10,345 nucleotides of DNA from an uncultured Mollicutes bacterium (GTDB lineage: Bacteria > Bacillota_I > Bacilli_A > RFN20 > CAG-288): contig URQF01000041.1 of NCBI GenBank assembly GCA_900549915.1, positions 1-10,345 of the forward strand, in the 5' to 3' direction. Every line of letters starts with the position of its first letter. The first letter of the stretch is position 1. Below, in pieces: positions 1 through 5,939 of the stretch. The notes beneath the pieces were generated by a model, which saw nothing but the letters and a program-made list of their open reading frames with translations, searched no databases and was not told where the DNA came from. A program made the translations under genes and the position numbers.

Positions 1-36
1 AAAAATATGATGTGCAATATTAAATGATTTTATATT

Positions 37-1866
37 ATGAATTATATAGCTTTTCCCATAGCTCTCAGTTATAGCTTCAGTAAAGAGGATTTCTTCCGGT
101 TCGGAGGGCTTGCACTTCTTGTTGCTTTGATCGGCATTTCTCTTTTCGTTCTTATTTTAGCAAGGAAGGGCCATAACAGGAAAAAAGAGTCGGAGAGGCA
201 CGACTATAATGTCCGCTTATATCGCAGGAACAGGCTGACGAAGGAATTCTATTGTGTTGATAAGAAAGACCTTACCAATCAGAAGATTTTCACTCAAGAG
301 GAATTTCTCCATCAGTTTGCCCCATCGGATAAGCTTCGAGTCAAAGCATGGATTGATTCTATTAGCCGTGGAGATTATGAAGAATATTTCTCTGCTGAGA
401 TTCGTCTTAACAAAGCAAATCGCACCTGTCCTACCATCAGGGAAGTTACGAGTATTAATCCGACCGCACACAGGATTCACTTTGAATCCTATCTTGTCCC
501 GTATTCTAAGAGCACCCATTTGGATAAGAGCACGTATATCAATAAGTTCCGTGCAAATCATTACCTTATCAAGAAAGAGGAAGACGCAAGAAAATTCCTT
601 GCTTCCTCTACCGAGGAAAGCATGGGTGCCCTCTTCGCTATCAAGATATTCTCCGATTCCGTCTTGACCAAAGAGGAAAACAAAAAGAAGAATGATGCTA
701 TCTATCGTTCCTTGACCCGCTTTCTAGGAAAGAAAATGCGCTTGTTCAGGAACACCCCGGATGAATTTATCATTCTGGATAAGACCACATTCTCCAAATT
801 CTCGGCGAGGAACCTTGCTTCGACTCTAGCAACTTCTCTCCAGCAGCAGGTCAATAGGGGACTGCCTACCCGGACTCTGACTGTCGGAATCGGTGCTTCC
901 TTAGCTCAGGACCACAAAGGAAATTTCCGTATTGCTATTCAGCAGGCCTTGAAGATGTGTAGGGCGATTGGGGAAGGGAAGGCGAAAAAGCAGCGATTCC
1001 TCTTCTATGATTCCACTTTCTTTACAAACTACGAGACGCAGAAAGCGGAACAGAGGGAAGTCAAAAACAGGATCCGGAACAAGACATTCCGTCTCTATTA
1101 CACGCCTTGCCTCGATCTCTCGTCCACGCAGACGGACAGGAGCAAAATCAAACCGACCTTCTATCTTGCCGAGTTCATCCCTTATGGAAGGAAGTACATC
1201 AAAGGCAGGGAAGACGTCTATGCCCATACGAAAGATAGGCCAGGCGCATCCATTGATCTCTTTGGCCGAATGAATGCTTTCTTTGAAAGGAATAGCAAGA
1301 GCTCCAAACAGAAAGCAAGCATTGTTCTCCAACTTCCTTATTCTCAGAGGAAGAATGCCGAAATCATCTTCTCTCACTCCAATGCAGACTATAAATTCAT
1401 TTTCCTGCTATCCGAAGTCGATATTCTGAATTCCAGCGAAGAGATCTATATCACGAGGAAAAACATCCGTGAGAGGAAAAAGAGGGGATTTATTCCAGCA
1501 CTTTTGCTTGATGCTACCTCACCTGTCTTAAGAAGCCGTATACTAAAACAGTTCGGATATTTCTTCGTTTCTCCTAAGTATGCATCCATCGATAGGAACG
1601 ATAAGGGACATAGTGACCTAAGAACCATCCAGAACAACTATAAGGGATATTCGGTCCCCTTTGTCTATTACGGACTAAAGACAACGGAACAGGCAGAACT
1701 TGCAAGCCACTATGGAGCAAGATATCTCCTTTGCGATTCGCTTGCTCTGCCATCGAGTCGTTTAGAGTCGTTTGATCCAAAGAAAGTCGGCTTCTTCATC
1801 GATGATGCCAAGAAGCTTGCACCGAAGCAGAACCTTCTTCTCAATCTCGGGAACAAAGAAGATTGA
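37..1866 (+). CDS. Membrane-anchored degenerate GGDEF-EAL-like protein
   Basis: 609 residues. One membrane helix lies at about 23-41, followed by a basic stretch, so the rest is probably cytoplasmic. Residues 60-155 resemble a PAS-like sensor (weak; EEFLHQFAPSDKLRV). Residues 195-325 follow the GGDEF fold: TPDEFIIL at 240-247 replaces GGDEF, and LTVGIGASLA at 281-290 and the YD at 324-325 match later conserved points. Residues 340-575 follow the EAL fold: FRLYYTPCLDL at 351-361 matches the opening FxLYYQPIVDL, AEFI at 378-381 replaces EAL, LLDATSP at 490-496 replaces the DDFGTG region, and the AEGVET region reads YYGLKT at 544-549. Both Gly of the GGDEF site and most EAL metal ligands are lost, so neither c-di-GMP synthesis nor hydrolysis is expected; a receptor, scaffold or regulator is inferred. 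ATG at 37 follows an in-frame stop at 25-27, so the protein is complete, although no Shine-Dalgarno is visible. A TATGAT hexamer at 6-11 may be the -10 box. It is 28 bases upstream of proS. Confidence 0.72.
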   Translation: MNYIAFPIALSYSFSKEDFFRFGGLALLVALIGISLFVLILARKGHNRKKESERHDYNVRLYRRNRLTKEFYCVDKKDLTNQKIFTQEEFLHQFAPSDKLRVKAWIDSISRGDYEEYFSAEIRLNKANRTCPTIREVTSINPTAHRIHFESYLVPYSKSTHLDKSTYINKFRANHYLIKKEEDARKFLASSTEESMGALFAIKIFSDSVLTKEENKKKNDAIYRSLTRFLGKKMRLFRNTPDEFIILDKTTFSKFSARNLASTLATSLQQQVNRGLPTRTLTVGIGASLAQDHKGNFRIAIQQALKMCRAIGEGKAKKQRFLFYDSTFFTNYETQKAEQREVKNRIRNKTFRLYYTPCLDLSSTQTDRSKIKPTFYLAEFIPYGRKYIKGREDVYAHTKDRPGASIDLFGRMNAFFERNSKSSKQKASIVLQLPYSQRKNAEIIFSHSNADYKFIFLLSEVDILNSSEEIYITRKNIRERKKRGFIPALLLDATSPVLRSRILKQFGYFFVSPKYASIDRNDKGHSDLRTIQNNYKGYSVPFVYYGLKTTEQAELASHYGARYLLCDSLALPSSRLESFDPKKVGFFIDDAKKLAPKQNLLLNLGNKED

Positions 1867-1880
1867 AACAAAAAAATACA

Positions 1881-1885
1881 AGGAG
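1881..1885 (+). promoter_or_regulatory. Shine-Dalgarno site of proS
   Basis: AGGAG sits nine bases before the ATG at 1895. It lies in the 28-base gap after the upstream gene and supports this start. No terminator or convincing promoter is seen in the gap, so read-through from the upstream gene is likely. Confidence 0.85.
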
Positions 1886-1894
1886 TAAACCAAC

Positions 1895-3337
1895 ATGGCT
1901 GACAAAAAAGTTAAAAGCATTACGTCAAAGAGCGAGAACATCGCAAAATGGTACACGGATGTCTGCACCAAAGCAGAATTAAGGGACTACGCCCAGGCGA
2001 AAGGATTTATTATCTATCGTCCGGATGGATATGCCCTCTGGGAAGGAATCCAGAGCTATTTTGACAAACGAATCAAACAGTTAGGGGTCAAGAACGTCTA
2101 CCTTCCGAGCTTGATTCCTAGGAGTCTTTTAGAAAAAGAAGAAGACTTTGTCAAAGGATTTGCGCCGGAATGTGCTGTTGTCACTCGTGGCGGAAGCAAG
2201 GACTTAAGTGAACCCTTTGTTGTCCGTCCCACCAGTGAAACACTGTTCTGCGACCATTTCAAAGACATCGTCCATTCCTATAACGATCTTCCTGTCAAAT
2301 ATAACCAGTGGTGTTCCGTTGTCCGCTGGGAAAAGACAACCCGTCCTTTCCTTCGTGGCAGTGAATTCCTCTGGCAGGAAGGACATACCCTTCATGAAAG
2401 TGAAAACGAAGCACGCGAGTTTGCACTCTCCATTCTTCGAATGTATAACGAAATGGGACGTGATTTGCTTGCTATTCCTTTTGTCAGGGGAAAGAAACCG
2501 GAAAGTGAGAAATTCGCTGGTGCTGTTGATACCTACACCATTGAGGCTTTAAGGCCGGATGGACAAGCTCTTCAGTGCGGAACTACCCATTACCTTGGAC
2601 AGAATTTCTGCAAGGCCTACAATATCCGCTATCTCAATAAGGAAAACCAGATCTGCTATCCGTATTACACTTCCTGGGGAAGGTCGACCCGTCTTATCGG
2701 CGCTTTGATCAGGATCCACGGAGATGATGAAGGACTTGTTCTGCCTCCGATGATTGCTCCGACTCAGGTCAGGATTATTCCAATCCGTGCAGATAAAGAT
2801 AAGCGGATTAGGGAGACTGCAAATCAGATTAAAGACGAATTAGCCAAGCAAGGTGTTCGCATTGAAATCGATAGTTCGGATAAGACTCCGGGTTGGAAGT
2901 TCAGCCAGTATGAGAGGAAAGGTATTCCGCTCCGTATCGAAATCGGACCGAAAGATATTGAAAAAGGAACTATTGCTTTATCCATCCGTTATTCTGGAGA
3001 AAAGAAATTCCTTGCGATTGAAGAAGCCGTCAAGGAGATTCCTCAGCTTCTCAAGGAAATCCAGGAAGGAAGGTACCAGAAGGCGCTTGCATTCCTGAAC
3101 TCCCATATCCACGAAGTCCACAGCTATGAGGAAATCAAGCAGGTTGTGACTACTGGTGGCGGTTTTGCCAAGACTAGGACCAATAATCAGGATGAAGCCG
3201 AAGATGAGGCCAAGCTGAAAGCAGATTTCAATGCTACGCCACGTGTTATGCCTTTCAATCAAGAAGCCTTTGATGAAAAGGATGCCTTGACTGGAAACAA
3301 AGCAGACCATGTTGTCTATTTCGCTCGTGCCTATTAA
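1895..3337 (+). CDS. proS: Prolyl-tRNA synthetase, archaeal/eukaryote-type
   Basis: 480 residues, cytoplasmic. It activates proline with ATP and charges tRNA-Pro. Class II synthetase signatures are in order: proline/ATP pocket PTSET at 112-116, motif 2 from RWE at 144 through RPFLRGSEFLWQEGH at 150-164, CGTTHYLGQNF at 228-238, and motif 3 GRSTRLIGALIRIHGDD at 262-278. The anticodon-binding domain starts near APTQVRIIPI (288-297). As usual for this type, there is no editing insertion between motifs 2 and 3, so mischarged Ala-tRNA-Pro would need a separate deacylase. The extra C-terminal domain (about 400-480) ends in the characteristic Tyr (ARAY). However, it has no cysteine at all, so the Cys4 zinc site known from some relatives is absent. 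It is followed within 12 bases by an Xaa-Pro aminopeptidase. Confidence 0.97.
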   Translation: MADKKVKSITSKSENIAKWYTDVCTKAELRDYAQAKGFIIYRPDGYALWEGIQSYFDKRIKQLGVKNVYLPSLIPRSLLEKEEDFVKGFAPECAVVTRGGSKDLSEPFVVRPTSETLFCDHFKDIVHSYNDLPVKYNQWCSVVRWEKTTRPFLRGSEFLWQEGHTLHESENEAREFALSILRMYNEMGRDLLAIPFVRGKKPESEKFAGAVDTYTIEALRPDGQALQCGTTHYLGQNFCKAYNIRYLNKENQICYPYYTSWGRSTRLIGALIRIHGDDEGLVLPPMIAPTQVRIIPIRADKDKRIRETANQIKDELAKQGVRIEIDSSDKTPGWKFSQYERKGIPLRIEIGPKDIEKGTIALSIRYSGEKKFLAIEEAVKEIPQLLKEIQEGRYQKALAFLNSHIHEVHSYEEIKQVVTTGGGFAKTRTNNQDEAEDEAKLKADFNATPRVMPFNQEAFDEKDALTGNKADHVVYFARAY

Positions 3338-3342
3338 GGAGG
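3336..3342 (+). promoter_or_regulatory. Shine-Dalgarno site that decides the aminopeptidase start
   Basis: AAGGAGG overlaps the TAA stop of proS (3335-3337). Three in-frame starts follow in a row: TTG 3344, ATG 3347 and ATG 3350. Their spacers are 1, 4 and 7 bases. The 7-base spacer favours ATG 3350; 3347 remains possible and TTG 3344 is unlikely. Overlap of this site with the proS stop suggests coupled translation. Confidence 0.8.
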
Positions 3343-3349
3343 ATTGATG

Positions 3350-5125
3350 ATGAACGAATTCGATCAAAGAATCGCTTCGCTTCAGGAGCAGAGGAGAAAA
3401 GATGGACTGAAAGCCTATATTATTCCTTCTACCGATCCGAATAGGTCGGAGGAGTGCTGCTCTCGTTTTGCTGCAGAACGTTTCTATTTCTGCCCATTTA
3501 AAGGCAATGATGGCACTCTTCTTGTTACTTTAGATAACTATTATATTTATACCGATGGCCGTTACTGGACGGAAGCCGAGAGCGAAATAGCGTCCAGCCG
3601 TTGCAAGCTGGTCTATGCTGGCAAAGCAGGAGTTCCGTCTTTGAGCGACTTTGTCAAAGACAACGAACTTTATCCTCTTGGCTTAGATAGCTCTTTGTTC
3701 TCTTTAGGAGAACTCAATTCCTTCTTCCTAGATAGCCACCACGAAATCCGTCAGGTCTCTTATTCTTATAGGGTTAAGGATAGGCCCTCTTTCCCGAACG
3801 GGAAAATCTGGAAAGTCGATGAGAACCTTCTTTCGTTATCGAGAGAAGAACGTGTCGATGCTATCAGGAAGGCTGTCAACAAGAAAGGAGCAAAGGCCAT
3901 TGTTGTCCCTAGGCTAGATGATATTGCCTATGTCCTTGGCTATCGTGGAAGTGATATTCTTTGCACTCCGGTCTTTTATTCCTATCTTTATATCGATGAA
4001 AACAAAGATATTCACTTGTTCATTGATGCCAATAAGCTTCCCGATAATTTCCACGAAGATAAGGTCCTAGTCCACTCCTATGACAGCTTTGCTTCCTTCC
4101 TCGATTCTGTGAAGGATGTTCCGACTCTCGTTGATCCGAATAAGACCAACGCCTTCATTTGCGCTAAACTCAAGAACAAAATCTTTGCACCTTCTCCGGT
4201 CTTTGCTCAGAAATCCGTCAAAGGACCATCCGAAATCAAAAACACGAAGGAAGTCCAGGCCATTGATGGCATTGCTGTCTTGAAGCTTAGGAAATACATC
4301 GATGAGACTGTTGATACCGGAAGACTCAATGAACTCAATTGTGCCGAATACATTGACAATGCAAGAAGAAGCAATCCGCGGTGCTTTGACTTGTCTTTCG
4401 GAACGATTGCTGCAACCGATTCGAATGCTGCCAGGATGCATTATGCTCCTTCTAAGGAAAAGTATTCTCCTCTTACAAGAGCAAATCAGCTTCTTTTGGT
4501 CGACTCCGGCGGACAGTATTATGGTGGCACTACCGACACAACCCGAACTTTCATCGTTTCGAAACATGTCAGCGAAGAGGTCAAACACGACTATACTTTG
4601 ACCCTCAAGAGCCAAATTGCTCTTTCAACGACAGTGTTTGAAAAAGGCTGCACCGGCCATTCTATCGATATCCGTGCAAGAGAAATCAGGTGGAAAGAAG
4701 GAAGGGACTATAAATGCGGCACTGGACATGGTGTCGGTTATAGGTCCTGTGTTCACGAAGGCCCGATTGGATTCCGTTTCTATGACAATCCGGATCGTGG
4801 AGATAAAGCCGAATTACAGCTTGGCCATATTATCACGATTGAGCCAGGTGTCTATAAAGCCCATCATTATGGAATCCGCCTCGAAAACAATCTTCTTGTT
4901 GTTCCTGCATTTGAGACGGATGATGGTATTTTCTATAAATTCGAAACCATCACTTATGTTCCTTATGATCGTCGCGGAATCAATGTCGATAGGCTTGACC
5001 AGGATGAATTGGAATGGCTGAATAATTACCATCACAGGGTCTTTGAAAAACTTGCACCCTATTGCCAGGGTGACCCGGATCTTCTTGCCTATCTTGTCCG
5101 TCAGACTGCCCCTTTGTATCGCTAA
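3350..5125 (+). CDS. pepP: Aminopeptidase P (Xaa-Pro aminopeptidase, peptidase family M24B)
   Basis: 591 residues from ATG 3350, cytoplasmic (no signal peptide or membrane helix). It removes the N-terminal residue from peptides whose second residue is proline. The layout matches the long three-domain form typified by eukaryotic XPNPEP1: a creatinase-like N domain (about 1-150), a second creatinase-like domain (about 155-300), the pita-bread M24 catalytic domain (about 305-540), and a C-terminal extension (about 541-591). All five ligands of the two-metal site are visible: D385 (VDSGG), D396 (TDTTRT), H460 (GTGHGVG), E498 (IEPGVY) and E512 (RLENN). H469 (HEGP) is the usual substrate-side histidine. 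The gene lies between proS and trmL, so proline released from peptides could feed prolyl-tRNA synthesis; that link is inference. The symbol follows general usage; this is the long form, not the shorter E. coli-type protein. Confidence 0.95.
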   Translation: MNEFDQRIASLQEQRRKDGLKAYIIPSTDPNRSEECCSRFAAERFYFCPFKGNDGTLLVTLDNYYIYTDGRYWTEAESEIASSRCKLVYAGKAGVPSLSDFVKDNELYPLGLDSSLFSLGELNSFFLDSHHEIRQVSYSYRVKDRPSFPNGKIWKVDENLLSLSREERVDAIRKAVNKKGAKAIVVPRLDDIAYVLGYRGSDILCTPVFYSYLYIDENKDIHLFIDANKLPDNFHEDKVLVHSYDSFASFLDSVKDVPTLVDPNKTNAFICAKLKNKIFAPSPVFAQKSVKGPSEIKNTKEVQAIDGIAVLKLRKYIDETVDTGRLNELNCAEYIDNARRSNPRCFDLSFGTIAATDSNAARMHYAPSKEKYSPLTRANQLLLVDSGGQYYGGTTDTTRTFIVSKHVSEEVKHDYTLTLKSQIALSTTVFEKGCTGHSIDIRAREIRWKEGRDYKCGTGHGVGYRSCVHEGPIGFRFYDNPDRGDKAELQLGHIITIEPGVYKAHHYGIRLENNLLVVPAFETDDGIFYKFETITYVPYDRRGINVDRLDQDELEWLNNYHHRVFEKLAPYCQGDPDLLAYLVRQTAPLYR

Positions 5126-5656
5126 ATGAACCGGGTTGTTCTATTTGAACCGGAGAAGCCGGCAAATGTCGGAAACATTATCCGAACCTGTGTTGCTTTT
5201 GATTTAAAACTTACTATCATCGGGAACTTGACTTTTGAACTTTCTGACCGGTCCTTGAAACGGGCAGAAATGGATTATGCTATCGGTTTTGAAATCGAGC
5301 GTTTTGAGACGATTGAGGATTTCAGGAAAGTCCATGGCAATGAAGAAGGGTATTATGTTACCCGATACTCTAAGAACGTCTACTCCTCTTTTGACTTATC
5401 CGACAGTATTCATGACAAATGGTTCAGGTTCGGACGGGAGAGCACTGGTATTCCAAAACCAGTCCTAAAAGCTCATAGGGACAAGACAATGCGGATTCCA
5501 AGGGCAATCAATGCCAGAAGTCTCAATCTTTCCAATAGTGTGGCTCTTGTCTTAGCGGAAGCTCTTCGTCAGGAAGGCTTTCCCAATCTCGCAACGACAG
5601 AGACCATTAAAGGCGACGATTATCTTGAAAACTGGACAAAGGAAACCAAGAGGTAA
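5126..5656 (+). CDS. trmL: tRNA (cytidine/uridine-34 2'-O)-methyltransferase TrmL
   Basis: 176 residues, a single SPOUT (SpoU/TrmH) domain using S-adenosylmethionine with the trefoil-knot fold. The family methylates the ribose of the wobble nucleotide of certain tRNA-Leu species. Motif 1 is NVGNIIRTC at 14-22 with Asn14 and Arg20, motif 2 is FGRESTGIP at 102-110, and motif 3 is RIPRAINARSLNLSNSVAL at 123-141. KRAEMDY at 45-51 matches the TrmL version (RAGLDY-like) better than TrmH or RlmB, and there is no N-terminal RNA-binding extension. About 20 residues are added after the usual C-terminus. The ATG follows the TAA of the aminopeptidase with no gap and in the same frame, and no Shine-Dalgarno is seen, so initiation probably depends on ribosomes finishing the upstream gene. 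Confidence 0.92.
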   Translation: MNRVVLFEPEKPANVGNIIRTCVAFDLKLTIIGNLTFELSDRSLKRAEMDYAIGFEIERFETIEDFRKVHGNEEGYYVTRYSKNVYSSFDLSDSIHDKWFRFGRESTGIPKPVLKAHRDKTMRIPRAINARSLNLSNSVALVLAEALRQEGFPNLATTETIKGDDYLENWTKETKR

Positions 5657-5684
5657 ATCTCTTTCTTTTCTTTCTTTGGTCAGC
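5657..5684 (+). other. Polypyrimidine tract after trmL
   Basis: After the trmL stop comes a run of repeated CTTT units (5661-5679). No hairpin precedes it, so it is not an intrinsic terminator. Operon transcripts may run into the RNA element downstream. Confidence 0.4.
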
Positions 5685-5690
5685 TATACT
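5685..5690 (+). promoter_or_regulatory. Possible -10 box of the RNA element
   Basis: TATACT matches TATAAT at five of six positions. Transcription from it would start near G5697, which is exactly the first base of the helix strand GTCTAAGA. No good -35 box is seen 16-18 bases upstream (only pyrimidine-rich sequence), so this is weak. Confidence 0.3.
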
Positions 5691-5696
5691 CTTAGT

Positions 5697-5890
5697 GTCT
5701 AAGAATATTATGCGCTTTTCCGACAAATCTTTTATCGGGAGCTTAGACGCTTATTCCGTGTTGAACGCCTGCGAGAAGGAAAACCTTTTCTGTAGGAATC
5801 CTGACGAATAAGGGAGAGCACCCACTTATTCATGGGGAAAAACCCATCCATCTTAGATCAGGCAGGAGCAATCCTGCCTGCTTTTATTTA
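5697..5890 (+). ncRNA. Structured RNA or tkt leader with alternative pairings
   Basis: About 190 bases without an ORF but dense in complementary segments, ending in an intrinsic terminator. The apical hairpin 5768-5779 with 5784-5796 (loop AAAA, one bulge) seems constant. Two folds compete elsewhere. In fold A, 5697-5703 (GTCTAAG) pairs with 5742-5748, enclosing 5717-5723 with 5735-5741, and 5750-5756 (CTTATTC) pairs with 5806-5812 (GAATAAG). In fold B, 5697-5704 pairs with 5851-5858 to close the whole RNA, and 5806-5812 pairs instead with a second CTTATTC at 5825-5831. A small hairpin ATGGG/CCCAT lies at 5832-5847. The size and end-closing helix are reminiscent of 6S RNA, but I see no conserved motif that proves it. 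It could equally be a riboswitch-like attenuator of tkt. No known riboswitch consensus (TPP, SAM, guanidine, fluoride, T-box) was recognised. Confidence 0.5.
5859..5889 (+). terminator. Rho-independent terminator before tkt
   Basis: Perfect 9-bp stem CAGGCAGGA (5859-5867) with TCCTGCCTG (5872-5880), GNRA-type loop GCAA, then CTTTTATTT. It ends the RNA element and may also attenuate read-through into tkt. Upstream CCTGA at 5800-5804 and GCCTG at 5767-5771 could each pair with its 5' arm (TCAGG at 5858-5862 and CAGGC at 5859-5863), which would be needed for antitermination. Confidence 0.85.
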
Positions 5891-5915
5891 AAAAGCAAAA
5901 TCAGAAGAGTAAAAT
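5887..5915 (+). promoter_or_regulatory. Possible tkt promoter
   Basis: TTTAAA (5887-5892, four of six matches to TTGACA) and TAAAAT (5910-5915, five of six matches to TATAAT) are 17 bases apart. The -35 overlaps the U-tract of the preceding terminator. This AT-rich spacer would produce such matches often, so confidence is low. It would let tkt be transcribed independently of the RNA element. Confidence 0.25.
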
Positions 5916-5939
5916 AGAAATAGTTTTTAGGAGGAACAA

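Noticed and set aside
901..1377. 158-codon ORF on the minus strand inside the first gene
   Set aside because: It is an antisense shadow of the GGDEF-EAL-like coding region, has no ribosome binding site, and matches no family I know.
1..1866. Mycoplasma genetic code (UGA as Trp), suggested by the ProRS type
   Set aside because: UGG is used for Trp throughout, and the first gene ends at UGA just before a good Shine-Dalgarno and the proS start.
4067..4615. 182-codon ORF on the minus strand inside the aminopeptidase gene
   Set aside because: Its opposite frame encodes the conserved M24 catalytic core; the antisense frame is open only because of codon bias.
5657..5939. tRNA, SRP RNA, tmRNA, RNase P RNA or TPP riboswitch in the gap before tkt
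   Set aside because: No cloverleaf, no GGAAGNAGC-type SRP loop, no CTGANGA-type TPP core and the wrong size for RNase P or tmRNA.
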